From assembly GCF_900185715.1 (NCBI RefSeq), contig NZ_FYAS01000025.1:482333-546332 (forward strand): a DNA stretch of 64,000 bases, in the 5' to 3' direction. This DNA is from Allobosea sp. CS1GBMeth4. Lineage in GTDB: Bacteria; Pseudomonadota; Alphaproteobacteria; Rhizobiales; Beijerinckiaceae. Shown one piece after another: positions 26,966 to 38,195 of this stretch. Both the position numbers and the translations under genes were made by a program. Numbering within the stretch: the first letter of the stretch is position 1; every line of letters begins with the position of its first letter. A model generated the notes under the pieces. The model saw nothing but the letters and a program-made list of their open reading frames with translations. It had not been told where the DNA came from and searched no databases.

Positions 26966-28177
26966 CTACTCCGCCGCGATCGCCTGCCAGCCCTGGCCGA
27001 GCTCCTGCTCGACCAGGCCGACCCAGTAGCGCACGCCCGCCGGGATGATCGCGTCGTTGAAGTCGTAGAGCGGGGTATGCAGCCCGGCGAAGGAGCCGTC
27101 CGCCGCGACGCCGTTGCCGATGCGCATGAAGGCGCCGGGGCAGACCAGCATCATCTCGGCGAAATCCTCGCCGCCGGTGCCGCGCCGCATCTCGCCGTCG
27201 ACATGCTCGGGCCCGACCGCCGTCGAGGCCGCCGCGATCGCGACCCGCACCTGCTCGGCCGCGTTCACCAGCGGGCTGGTGCCGCGATGATAGTGGGGCT
27301 CCGCCTCGCAGCCCCAGGCCTGCGCCGTCGCCGCCGCGAGCTCGGCGATGCGCCGCTCCACCAGATCGCGCACCTCCTGCGAATAGGTCCGCGCCGTGCC
27401 GCCGATGACGAGCTCGGAGGGGATGACGTTCGAGGCGTGCTCGTCGCCGCCATGGATGAAGCCGACGCTGATCACCGCCGTGTCGAGCGGCGCGACATTG
27501 CGGCCGACGATGCCCTGCAGCCCGAGCACGAAATGCGCCTGCGCATAGGTGATGTCGGTCGAGCGGTGCGGCTGCGAGCCGCCATGGCCGCCGACGCCGC
27601 GGAAGGTCACCCGCCAGGAATCCGCCGCGGCGAGGAACGGGCCGACCGCCGTGCCGAAATGCGATGCGGGCACGCCGGGCGTATTGTGCAGCCCGTAGAT
27701 GGCGTCGCAGGGGAAGCGCTCGAACAGCCCGTCCGCGAGCATGGCGTTGGCGCCGCCGCGGCCCTCCTCGGCCGGCTGGAAGATCAGGTTGACGGTGCCG
27801 CCGAAATCCCGGTTCTCGGCGAGATAGCGGGCGGCGGCGAGCAGCATGGTGGTGTGGCCGTCATGGCCGCAGGCGTGCATCCGGCCGGGGAATTTCGAGG
27901 CGTGCGGCAGCCCCGTCAGCTCCTCCAGCGCGAGGCAGTCCATGTCGGCGCGCAGGCCGATGGCGCGCTGACCCGGCTGAGTGCCGCGAATGACACCGAC
28001 GACGCCGGTCCGGCCGATGTTTTCGGTGACCTCGACGCCCCATTCGCGCAGCTTGTCGGCGACAAGCCTGGCGGTGCGGAATTCTTCGAGCCCGAGCTCG
28101 GGATGGGCGTGGATGTCGCGGCGGATCGCCGTGAACTCGGCATGGTGCGCGCCGAGCCAGTCGTCGAGCTTCGTCAT
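26966..28177 (-). CDS. M20-family amidohydrolase (hippurate hydrolase-like)
   Basis: A 403-residue zinc-dependent amidohydrolase of the M20D group that removes acyl groups from N-acyl amino acids or similar amides. Metal-binding motifs are RADMDCLAL, GRMHACGHDGHT (C103, H105), FQPAEEGRGG and GLHNTPG, with a dimerisation lid in the middle. The start at 28177 (MTKLDDWLGAHHAEF) is chosen over a longer frame with a non-conserved, Gly-rich extension. True substrate unknown. Confidence 0.92.
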   Translation of the reverse strand: MTKLDDWLGAHHAEFTAIRRDIHAHPELGLEEFRTARLVADKLREWGVEVTENIGRTGVVGVIRGTQPGQRAIGLRADMDCLALEELTGLPHASKFPGRMHACGHDGHTTMLLAAARYLAENRDFGGTVNLIFQPAEEGRGGANAMLADGLFERFPCDAIYGLHNTPGVPASHFGTAVGPFLAAADSWRVTFRGVGGHGGSQPHRSTDITYAQAHFVLGLQGIVGRNVAPLDTAVISVGFIHGGDEHASNVIPSELVIGGTARTYSQEVRDLVERRIAELAAATAQAWGCEAEPHYHRGTSPLVNAAEQVRVAIAAASTAVGPEHVDGEMRRGTGGEDFAEMMLVCPGAFMRIGNGVAADGSFAGLHTPLYDFNDAIIPAGVRYWVGLVEQELGQGWQAIAAE

Positions 28178-28354
28178 GATCGCTGTTCCCCCAGCCTGCG
28201 GCGCTTCGCAAGCATGGCCCGTGCCATCGCGTTCGCCGCCCCCTCCTTCCCATACGGCCGATCGCCGCCAACTCATTCTGCGAACACGGCAAAACCGCCA
28301 TGCTCCAGAGGTCTGGCGGCCGCCCGGGAGCGCGGGGAGGAACGGGGCGCGCGG

Positions 28355-28933
28355 TCAGCCGGCCATCGCGACCTCGGCGCCGCGGCCGAGATCGGCCATC
28401 CACTGGCGATAGCGCGGCTGGGCCGCGAGCTGATGGGCATAATGCCGGCACAGCGCCGCGCTGAGCCGGCCGCCGCGCTGCAGCTGCGCGTCGGCGTAGC
28501 CGATCATCACCGAATTCGGCCAGGCCTGCGGCCGGATCGCGCGCAGCCGCGCGAACAGCGCGTCCTCGCTCTCCTCGGGAAGAACCTGCGCCATCAGCGC
28601 GAGCATCGCCGCGGTCGAGCGCGAGATGCCCATATGGCAATGCACCAGCAGGTGGCCGCCCGAGCGCGTCAGCGCCGACTCGCGCAGGCTCCCGCCGAAG
28701 TCGAGGATCGCCGCCACATGCGCTTCCGTCGGATGCACGCGGCCCTCCTGCGGCGTGATGATGTCGTGGAAGCGCAGCGTCGTCCGCTCATGCGCTTCGT
28801 AGGCCGCGAAGGATTCGAGTTCGGGCAGCTCCGGATCGAGCAGCGACAGCACATGGCTGACCTTGCGCGCGCTCTGTGCCGGCAGCTCCTCGATCCCGCA
28901 GATGGTGAGCGTCGAAATCGCGATGGGATGCAT
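28355..28933 (-). CDS. Tyrosine/dual-specificity phosphatase-like protein
   Basis: A 192-residue cysteine phosphatase. The P-loop C-x5-R is LVHCHMGISRSTAAM with C99 and R105, followed by helical RPQAWPNSVMIGYAD, as in bacterial proteins annotated as tyrosine protein phosphatase. No signal peptide. It may act on phosphotyrosine or on a small phosphate ester. Encoded upstream of the M20 gene on the same strand with a 177-bp gap, so a shared transcript is possible but not shown. Confidence 0.8.
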   Translation of the reverse strand: MHPIAISTLTICGIEELPAQSARKVSHVLSLLDPELPELESFAAYEAHERTTLRFHDIITPQEGRVHPTEAHVAAILDFGGSLRESALTRSGGHLLVHCHMGISRSTAAMLALMAQVLPEESEDALFARLRAIRPQAWPNSVMIGYADAQLQRGGRLSAALCRHYAHQLAAQPRYRQWMADLGRGAEVAMAG

Positions 28934-29256
28934 CGAAGGTCCTGCCTCTGATCGGTGGCCTGCAAGTAGCGGCCATGCCCCGGCCCGGCAACACGCCGAG
29001 GCGCAGGACAGCCCCGCCCCGGAGCCGGCGGCGCGGCCCGGTGCAGATTATTCCCCGGCTTTGCGGCCGTCAGCCTTGACCTCGCCATGCTCTTGGACGA
29101 AGAGGGCTTGCAAGGACCTCACCCGAAACCCCGGCCTTGCGCCGGGGTTTTTGTTCGTGCGGGGCTTGCGCCAGCGCGCATTCCGCCTTCGGCCGGCCAG
29201 GCCGGGCGCCCGGAATTCGCGCTGATCCGACAGGTCAGCAAGAGGGAATCACCGCC
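28934..29256. other. Intergenic leader upstream of purA
   Basis: A 323-bp gap between the divergent phosphatase and purA genes. It holds a strong terminator-like hairpin at 29126-29152 pointing towards purA and, further upstream, a TTGACC at 29075-29080 that could be a -35 box. No convincing gene is present. Confidence 0.5.
29126..29152 (+). terminator. Intrinsic terminator hairpin upstream of purA
   Basis: AAACCCCGGC (29126-29135), loop CTTGC, GCCGGGGTTT (29141-29150), running into TTTTT. The 10-bp stem is perfect. It lies about 105 bp before the purA start with no gene upstream on the same strand, so it either ends a short untranslated RNA or serves as an attenuator. Confidence 0.8.
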
Positions 29257-30549
<1,293 letters not shown>

Positions 30550-30580
30550 CGGGCCTCAGCAACGCGGACATGTGAGGCCA

Positions 30581-31801
30581 ATGGCCGATTTCCACCCCAT
30601 TCTGGCGCGTGCGATCGCCGGACTGACCGACAAGTCGCCGGAAGCGCGCCGTGCCGTCTACGACCGGGCGCGGGCGGCGCTGCTGGCGCAGCTGCGCAGC
30701 CTCGACCCGCCGCTTTCGGAGGCCGACATCACCCGCGAGCGCCTCTCGCTCGACGAGGCGGTCTCGCGCATCGAGGCCGAGATCGCCCTCGCCGAGGCGA
30801 TCGAGCCGAGCTTGCCGCCCTTGCCCCTGGACGAGCCTGCGCCGGCCGCTCCACCCGCGCGTCCGCAGGCCGGGCCGAAGCCGCGCCAGGCCGCACCGCA
30901 GGAGGTGCCGCGCTTCGAGGAGCGGACGGCCTCCCAGGACGACGCGCAGCCCATCCGCCCGCGCGTCGCGCCGCCGCGCAAACGCAGCGTCGATCCCGGC
31001 CATGTCCGCACCGCGATCGTAGGCGGCGGTGTCGCCCTCACCGTGGCGGTGATCGCCGGAGCGGCCTATTACGTCAACAAGATCGCTCCGCAGGAGCAGC
31101 CGGTGCGGCCGCGGGTCGAGACGCAGGTGCCGCCGGCCCAGCAGGACCAGGCGGGCAAGATCAGCGAGCGCGCCGGGGGCGAGCCGGCCCCGACGCCGGG
31201 CCAGCAGCCGGGCCAGCGCCCGAACCAGCAGGCCGCCCAGCCGGGCGGTGACATCGCCGTCGCCCAGCGCGCCATCCTCTACATCGAGGTGCCGGACGCG
31301 CCGCAGCAGCCGCGCACCGTGCAGGGCCGCGTCCTCTGGCGGCTCGACAGCGACACCGCCGGTCCCGGCCGGCCGGTGGAGACGATCGTGCGCGCCACCG
31401 TCGAGATCGCGGACGCCGGGCTGTCGCTCGACTTCACCATCAGGCGCAACACCGATCCGGCCTTCCCGGCCTCGCACATCATCGGCATGCGCTTCACCAC
31501 CACGGGCGAGGCCGCCAACGACGCGATCCGCGAGGTCGGCGTGCCGCAGTTCAAGCTGGAGGAAGGCGAACGCGGCGCGCCGCTCTCGGCGATCTCCTCG
31601 GCGCTGGGCGAGAACCTGTTCGTGGCGGCCCTCTCGAACGTCCCGGTCGAGGCCGAGCGCAATCTCGACCTGCTGCGCAACCGCAGCTGGATCGACCTGC
31701 CGGTGCGTTTCGCCTCCGGCCGGCGCGGCATCATCACCTTCGAGAAGGGCGGCGCCGGCAACCAGACCATCGGCGACGCGCTGAACCGCTGGCAGGGCTG
31801 A
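30581..31801 (+). CDS. Single-pass membrane protein of unknown function
   Basis: A 406-residue protein. Residues 1-75 are a helical cytoplasmic region (ILARAIAGLTDKSPEARRAV ... RLSLDEAVSRIEAEIAL). A Pro/Arg-rich linker and one transmembrane helix follow near residues 142-162 (AIVGGGVALTVAVIAGAAYY). After a Pro/Gln-rich spacer comes a periplasmic beta-rich domain (RAILYIEVPD to IITFEKGG). It starts 32 bp after purA and is probably co-transcribed. The layout resembles envelope sensor or scaffold proteins, but no family is recognised. Confidence 0.7.
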   Translation: MADFHPILARAIAGLTDKSPEARRAVYDRARAALLAQLRSLDPPLSEADITRERLSLDEAVSRIEAEIALAEAIEPSLPPLPLDEPAPAAPPARPQAGPKPRQAAPQEVPRFEERTASQDDAQPIRPRVAPPRKRSVDPGHVRTAIVGGGVALTVAVIAGAAYYVNKIAPQEQPVRPRVETQVPPAQQDQAGKISERAGGEPAPTPGQQPGQRPNQQAAQPGGDIAVAQRAILYIEVPDAPQQPRTVQGRVLWRLDSDTAGPGRPVETIVRATVEIADAGLSLDFTIRRNTDPAFPASHIIGMRFTTTGEAANDAIREVGVPQFKLEEGERGAPLSAISSALGENLFVAALSNVPVEAERNLDLLRNRSWIDLPVRFASGRRGIITFEKGGAGNQTIGDALNRWQG

Positions 31802-31927
31802 GGTCGCTCGTCACTCGCGGGCGGAGCGAAGCGCAGACCCGGGACTCTCCGGACGGGAAGGCGTTGTTGGAGCCTCCTACGGCAAGAGATGCTCGGGTCG
31901 CGCCCGAGCATGACGCAGCCGGCCGCC

Positions 31928-33550
31928 TCAGCCGCCCGAGACCTTCTGATAGTCCTTCACATCGGAGAAGCTGATATCCGGCGCGCGCTCGGCGTCGTAT
32001 TTCAGGGTGAACTGCGACGAGGCCATGAAGACCGGGTCGCCGTCGAGATCGTCCGCCATCGAGGACGGCTTGGCCGCCGCGAATCTCTGCAGGGCCGCCT
32101 TGTCGTCGCTCGAGATCCAGCGCGCGATCGCGAACTGGCAGGGCTCGAAATCGACGGGGAGCGAATACTCCGCCTCCATGCGTTCCTTGAGCACGTCGAG
32201 CTGCAGCGCGCCGACGACGCCGACGATGGCGGGGGCGCCGTCATGCGGCAGGAAGAGCTGCACCACGCCCTCTTCCGCCATCTGCTGCAGCGCCTCGCGC
32301 AGCTTCTTCGCCTTCATCGCGTCCTTGAGCTTGACGCGGCGCAGGATTTCCGGGGCGAAGCTCGGCACCCCGCGGAAGACGATGTCCTCGCCCTCCGTGA
32401 GCGTGTCGCCGATGCGCAGCGTGCCGTGGTTCGGCAGGCCGACGATGTCGCCGGCATAGGCCTCCTCGGCGATCGAGCGGTCGCGGGCGAAGAAGAACTG
32501 CGGCGCGTTCAGCGGCAGGGGCTTGCCGGTGCGCACCAGCTTCGCCTTCATGCCGCGCGAGAGCTTGCCCGAGCAGACCCGCATGAAGGCGATGCGGTCG
32601 CGGTGGTTCGGGTCCATGTTCGCCTGGATCTTGAAGACGAAGCCGGTCATCTTCGGCTCGTCCGCCTCGATCGTCCGCTTGTCGGCCGGCTGCGCGCGCG
32701 GGCTCGGCGCCAGGCGGCCGAGCGCATCGATCAGGTCGCGCACGCCGTAGTCGCGCAGCGCAGCGCCGAAATAGACCGGCGTCAGATGGCCCTCGCGGAA
32801 GGCTTCGAGGTCGAAGGGCTTGCAGCCCTCGCGCGCCAGGAAGACCTCCTCGCGGAAGCTGTCGGCGCCGCCATGCGGCAGCAGCTCGTCGAAGACCGGA
32901 TCGTCCTCGCCGGCGACCTTCTGGCCGGCATCGCTCTCGTCGCCCTTCTGGTTGCGGCGCAGCGTGTTGCTGGCGAGGTCGAGCGTCCCGACGAAATCGC
33001 GTCCGCGCCCCACCGGCCAGGTCATCGGCGCGACGTCGAGCGCCAGCGTCGTCTCGATCTCGTTGAGCAGGTCGAACGGGTCGCGCGTCTCGCGGTCGAC
33101 CTTGTTGATGAAGGTGACGATCGGGATGTCGCGCAGGCGGCAGACCTCGAACAGCTTCTTGGTGCGCGCCTCGATGCCCTTGGCCGCGTCGATCACCATC
33201 ACGGCGCTGTCGACCGCGGTCAGGGTCCGATACGTGTCCTCCGAGAAGTCCTCGTGGCCGGGCGTGTCGAGCAGGTTGAAGACGTGCCCGTCATATTCGA
33301 AGGTCATCACCGAGGTGACGACCGAGATGCCGCGCTGGCGCTCGATCTTCATCCAGTCCGACGAGGTCTGGCGCCGGCCCGCTTTGGCGCGCACCTCGCC
33401 GGCGAGCTGGATGGCGCCGCCGAAATAGAGCAGCTTCTCGGTCAGCGTGGTCTTGCCCGCGTCCGGATGCGAGATGATGGCGAAGGTGCGCCGGCGCGCA
33501 TGGGGCGCCGCGGCCGCCGCCGGGCTGTCGAGGGTCGAAAGATCGGTCAT
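31928..33550 (-). CDS. prfC: Peptide chain release factor 3
   Basis: GTPase that recycles RF1/RF2 from the ribosome. The start at 33550 gives 540 residues. G1 is SHPDAGKTTLTEKLL, then G2 near RGISVVTSVMTFEYDG, G3 LLDTPGHEDFSEDTYR and G4 FINKVDRETRDP. This is the RF3 pattern rather than EF-G, and the length is usual. It is convergent with the purA-linked membrane protein gene across a gap holding half a palindromic repeat. Confidence 0.95.
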   Translation of the reverse strand: MTDLSTLDSPAAAAAPHARRRTFAIISHPDAGKTTLTEKLLYFGGAIQLAGEVRAKAGRRQTSSDWMKIERQRGISVVTSVMTFEYDGHVFNLLDTPGHEDFSEDTYRTLTAVDSAVMVIDAAKGIEARTKKLFEVCRLRDIPIVTFINKVDRETRDPFDLLNEIETTLALDVAPMTWPVGRGRDFVGTLDLASNTLRRNQKGDESDAGQKVAGEDDPVFDELLPHGGADSFREEVFLAREGCKPFDLEAFREGHLTPVYFGAALRDYGVRDLIDALGRLAPSPRAQPADKRTIEADEPKMTGFVFKIQANMDPNHRDRIAFMRVCSGKLSRGMKAKLVRTGKPLPLNAPQFFFARDRSIAEEAYAGDIVGLPNHGTLRIGDTLTEGEDIVFRGVPSFAPEILRRVKLKDAMKAKKLREALQQMAEEGVVQLFLPHDGAPAIVGVVGALQLDVLKERMEAEYSLPVDFEPCQFAIARWISSDDKAALQRFAAAKPSSMADDLDGDPVFMASSQFTLKYDAERAPDISFSDVKDYQKVSGG

Positions 33551-33696
33551 GGCGTGGTCAAGACAGGATGCCGTCCCTCGTGTCAATCGGCCGGGGCGCC
33601 GGCGCGGCGTCCCGGACGCCGCGCCCATCGCCGCTCCCCCAACGGAAACTTAACCAAGCCATGCTCTTGTGACCGGCGGGTTCCCCGCCGCGCACC

Positions 33697-35412
33697 ATGA
33701 CGAAGCCGTGGCCTGACTCGCGACACCAGATGGCCACGCCGCGCACCATCCCGAGCCAGATCCTCGCAGCGATATCGCTTCTCGTCATCGCAGCCGCCAT
33801 CGCCATCGGGCTCGGCGTCCACAGCCTCGGCCGCTATGCGAGCACGACCAAGGAGATGCAGTCGGTCACGCACCGCTCCGCCATCGCCGAGAGGATCAAC
33901 GGGCTGGTGAACGCGGTCGTGATGGAATCGCGCGGCATCTACATGAGCGACGGCGCCATCGGAGCTGAGCGCTTCGCGCCGCCGCTGTTGCAGAACCTCG
34001 CCGAGATCGAGCTGCTGATGGCCGAATGGCGGCCGCTCATCGAGGATCACGAGCGCGCCGCCTTCGAGACCCTCGAAGCGCGCATCGAGGAGTTCCTCCA
34101 TTTCCGGCGCGACATCGTCCGGCTCGGGCGCCAGGGCGCCACCGGGGCGGCGCGCGAGGCCGGCAACGACGAGGCCAATCGCAGCAACCGCAAGGCGCTG
34201 AACGACACGCTGAAGCGCATCGCCGGCAGCTATGACGGGCGCAGCGCCGCTCTCGACGCCAGGCTCGAAGCGATGCAGCGCGACAGCGTCAACCTGCAGA
34301 TCGGCGTCGGCGTGCTCTCGATCCTGACCGGCCTCGGTCTCACGATCCTGGTCGTGCACCGCCGCGTCTCGCGCCCGCTGCGCCGGCTCGCGACGACCAT
34401 GCGCAGCCTGGCCGCCGCCGAACCGGTCACGGACATTCCGCTCGCGCATCGCCAGGACGAGATCGGCGACATGGCGCGGGCGGTCGAGGTCTTCCGCGAC
34501 AATGCCCGCGCCCGCGAGGCGCTCGAGGCCGACGCCGCGCGCAACGAGGCCGGACGCACCGCGCGCCAGCAGCGGATCGCCGAGATCGTCGCCGCCTTCG
34601 ACGCCCGGCTCGCCGACGCGCTCGAAACCGTCGAAACCGGAGCCCACACGCTGGAAGGCGCCGCGCGCTCCGTCAGCGAGATCGCGGCCGCCCGCATGGT
34701 GCAGATCGGCGGCGCCCAGAACGCCTCGCAGGATGCCTCGGACAAGGTCCAGCATGTCGCGGCGGCGGCCGAGGAGCTCTCGAGCTCGATCGCCGAGATC
34801 GCCGATCGCGTCGCGCTGGCGAGCGCCATGGTCCGCAACGCCGCCACCGATGCGCAGGGCGTCAGCCGGCGCGTCGACAATCTCGCGCAATCCTCCGAAC
34901 GCATCGTCAGCGTGATCGACCTGATCCGCGACATCGCCGAGCAGACCAACCTGCTCGCGCTCAACGCCACGATCGAAGCGGCTCGCGCCGGCGAGGCCGG
35001 GCGCGGCTTCGCGGTGGTCGCCGCCGAGGTCAAGACCCTGGCGAGCCGCACGGCCGAGGCCACGAACGCGATCGCGAGCCAGATCGAGGCCTTCCGGAGC
35101 GAAGCCGTCGGCGCGGTCGACGCGATCGGCACGATCGCCACGACGATCACCGACGTCTCGCAGCACACCACCGCCATCGCCGCCGCCACCGAGCAGCAGA
35201 AGAGCACCACCTGGGAGATCGCCCGCAACGCCCAGGCCACCGCCGACGGCGCCGCGACGGCGGCGCTGGCGCTCGACAGCCTCGCCGCCGCCTCCGGCGA
35301 AGCGACGGGCGCCGCCGCCGACACGGCGCGCACCGCGGAGAACCTCGCGCGCGAGGCGGAGGCGCTGCGCGGCGCCGTCGCGACCTTCTTCGGCCAGATC
35401 AAGGCGGCCTGA
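33697..35412 (+). CDS. Methyl-accepting chemotaxis receptor
   Basis: A 571-residue transducer. Helix TM1 lies near residues 18-40 ([20 protein letters not shown]), a periplasmic four-helix sensor runs to about 205, TM2 is near 205-225 ([19 protein letters not shown]), then HAMP ([18 protein letters not shown]) and a signalling domain with the hairpin tip [20 protein letters not shown]. The ligand is unknown and no che genes lie nearby. An ATG 11 codons in (33730) is an equally good start, as neither has a strong ribosome site. Confidence 0.9.
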   Translation: MTKPWPDSRHQMATPRTIPSQILAAISLLVIAAAIAIGLGVHSLGRYASTTKEMQSVTHRSAIAERINGLVNAVVMESRGIYMSDGAIGAERFAPPLLQNLAEIELLMAEWRPLIEDHERAAFETLEARIEEFLHFRRDIVRLGRQGATGAAREAGNDEANRSNRKALNDTLKRIAGSYDGRSAALDARLEAMQRDSVNLQIGVGVLSILTGLGLTILVVHRRVSRPLRRLATTMRSLAAAEPVTDIPLAHRQDEIGDMARAVEVFRDNARAREALEADAARNEAGRTARQQRIAEIVAAFDARLADALETVETGAHTLEGAARSVSEIAAARMVQIGGAQNASQDASDKVQHVAAAAEELSSSIAEIADRVALASAMVRNAATDAQGVSRRVDNLAQSSERIVSVIDLIRDIAEQTNLLALNATIEAARAGEAGRGFAVVAAEVKTLASRTAEATNAIASQIEAFRSEAVGAVDAIGTIATTITDVSQHTTAIAAATEQQKSTTWEIARNAQATADGAATAALALDSLAAASGEATGAAADTARTAENLAREAEALRGAVATFFGQIKAA

Positions 35413-35426
35413 AGCGCCTGCGCGCC

Positions 35427-36190
35427 TCAGTTCTTCAGCCGGTAGCCGGTCTTGAAGATCCAGGCGACCACGGCGATGCAGGCGGCGAGGAAGGCCAGCG
35501 TCATGGCGAGGCTGACGACGATGCCGACATCGGCGACGCCGTTGAAGCTCCAGCGGAAGCCGCTGATCAGGTAGACGACCGGGTTGACCAGCGTCACCGC
35601 CCGCCAGAACGGCGGCAGCATGTCGATCGAGTAGAACGAGCCGCCGAGGAAGGTCAGCGGCGTGATCACCAGCAGCGGGATCGCCTGCAGCTTCTCGAAG
35701 CCGTCGGCCCAGACGCCGATGATGAAGCCGAACAGGCTGAACGTCGCCGCCGTCAGGATCAGGAAGAGCAGCATCCAGACCGGATGGGCGATCTTCAGCG
35801 GCACGAACAGGAAGGCGGTGGCGAGGATGATCAGCCCGAGGATCACCGACTTCGTCGCCGCCGCCGCGACATAGGCGAAGACCGCCTCCCACCAGGCGAC
35901 CGGCGCCGAGAGCAGCTCGAAGATCGTGCCGGTGAATTTCGGGAAATAGATCGCGAAGGAGGCGTTGGCGATGCTCTGCGTCAGAAGCGAAAGCATGATC
36001 AGGCCCGGCACGATGAAGGCGCCGTAGGGCACCCCGTCGATCGCCCGCATATGCGAGCCGATCGCCGCGCCGAAGACGATGAAGTACAGCGAGGTCGAGA
36101 TCACCGGCGAGAGGATGCTCTGCAGGGGCGTGCGCCAGGTGCGCGCCATCTCGAAGCGGTAGATCGCCTTGATCGCGTGGAGATTGGCGT

Positions 36191-36194
<4 letters not shown>
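35427..36194 (-). CDS. ABC-2 type transporter permease
   Basis: A 255-residue inner-membrane permease of the ABC-2 (YadH/DrrB) type with about six helices, beginning [20 protein letters not shown]. The conserved [19 protein letters not shown] segment is the usual ABC-2 signature region. The start overlaps the end of the ATPase gene by 4 bp, so the pair is translationally coupled. Substrate unknown; relatives export drugs, lipids or polysaccharide. Confidence 0.93.
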
Positions 36195-37117
<923 letters not shown>

Positions 37118-37204
37118 GGGCGAACGCTATGATGGAGCCGCGGCAATTGGATGAAGGTGGGATGGCGCCGTTTCGCCCTGCCGGCGACACCCCACGGAAC
37201 AAGA

Positions 37205-37226
37205 ATGGCCGGGCGAGCCCGGCCAT
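37205..37226 (-). terminator. Hairpin downstream of the 24-residue microprotein
   Basis: Perfect inverted repeat with 9-bp arms ATGGCCGGG / CCCGGCCAT and a 4-nt loop, followed on the minus strand by TCTTGTT. It lies 24 bp past the stop of the microprotein gene and probably ends its transcript. Confidence 0.6.
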
Positions 37227-37250
37227 AGCAAGTCCTTCTGCCAGTTCCTG

Positions 37251-37325
37251 TCAGCGCATGAAGAACCAGAGCAGGATAATGACGGGGATCGGAACGCCTA
37301 CCAGCCACAGAATGATCGAACGCAT
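37251..37325 (-). CDS. 24-residue hydrophobic membrane microprotein
   Basis: A frame of 25 codons: starts MRSIILWLVGV, continues PIPVIILLWFFMR, then TGA. A good ribosome site (AAGGGG, 9 nt before the ATG) and a hairpin terminator follow the layout of a real gene. The peptide is one membrane helix with a central P-x-P kink. Very similar short peptides beginning MRSIILW-LxGxPIPxIIL are annotated in other Hyphomicrobiales as I recall; that memory could not be checked here. Function unknown. Confidence 0.7.
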   Translation of the reverse strand: MRSIILWLVGVPIPVIILLWFFMR

Positions 37326-37419
37326 CGCCGCTAACCCCTTGATTGTCATCGGATGAGGATGACGGGACAACGTCGCGGACCGGCCGGCGGTTCCACGCCG
37401 GCCGACGAGGCGGAGATTG

Positions 37420-38049
37420 TCAGCCTCGCCGATCGTCGACGCTCGGATGCCAGAGCGGCCGATAGCCGTTCGCCAACGCGGCCAGTGTCGTCGGCGGGGT
37501 CAGCGTTTCGACCAACCCGGCCGGCCGCGGTCGCGGCGCGACATAGCCGGAAGGCGACCAGAGCAGGGCCCTCGCCCCGCGCAGGGCGAGGAACTCGCCG
37601 GCGCCCGTGGCGATCATCGCGCCGTCCGGCAGGCTCTCCGCCGGCAAGCTGTGCAGGCGCTTGCGCCTACCGTCGCGTCGCTCGCGATCGAGCCGCTCGT
37701 CGATGGCGGGGAAGAGCGGCACCTCGGGAAGTCCGAGCCCCGCGACCAGCGCCGCCCGATAGGCATGCGCGTCGCCGCGCCGGCATTCGACGCAGGGCCG
37801 GTGCCCGGCGGCGAGCGCCGTCACCTCGTCGCAGAAGAACAGCTCCGTGTAGTAGCGGCCCCAGACGTCGCGCCGGCGGCCCTTGAAGGCGAGGACGCAG
37901 CAGATCCACTGCTTCGTCGCGTAGAGCCGCGCCGGCAGGGCCTTCGTCGCCGGATCGTGGAACCTGCCGCCGCGATTGCCGAACAGCAGGCCGCGCGCCG
38001 GATCGGCGAAGAGGGAGCCATCGGGACGGACGCGGTTGGGCAGCGGCAT
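37420..38049 (-). CDS. Conserved hypothetical protein with CxxC-type motif
   Basis: A 209-residue soluble protein. The N-terminus PLPNRVRPDGSLFADPARGLLFGNRGG and the central YTELFFCDEVTALAAGHRPCVECRR are strongly patterned, with C-x-x-C next to a histidine that could bind zinc. The rest contains Pro-rich loops near the end (SGYVAPRPRPAG). No enzyme family is recognised. It stands alone between the microprotein and the divergent DUF3422 gene. Confidence 0.75.
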   Translation of the reverse strand: MPLPNRVRPDGSLFADPARGLLFGNRGGRFHDPATKALPARLYATKQWICCVLAFKGRRRDVWGRYYTELFFCDEVTALAAGHRPCVECRRGDAHAYRAALVAGLGLPEVPLFPAIDERLDRERRDGRRKRLHSLPAESLPDGAMIATGAGEFLALRGARALLWSPSGYVAPRPRPAGLVETLTPPTTLAALANGYRPLWHPSVDDRRG

Positions 38050-38195
38050 GGCCTCACCCTGGGCGATGGCAGCGCCGGATCATGTCACCAGCCTCTTCCC
38101 TTGCGACATCGCGCCCGACTCGCGGCGCCCCCCGCTTTCCGGCAAGCTCCCGGCGTGCGGAAGAAGCCGAGAGCAGGCGCACGCAGGGGGGCTTG

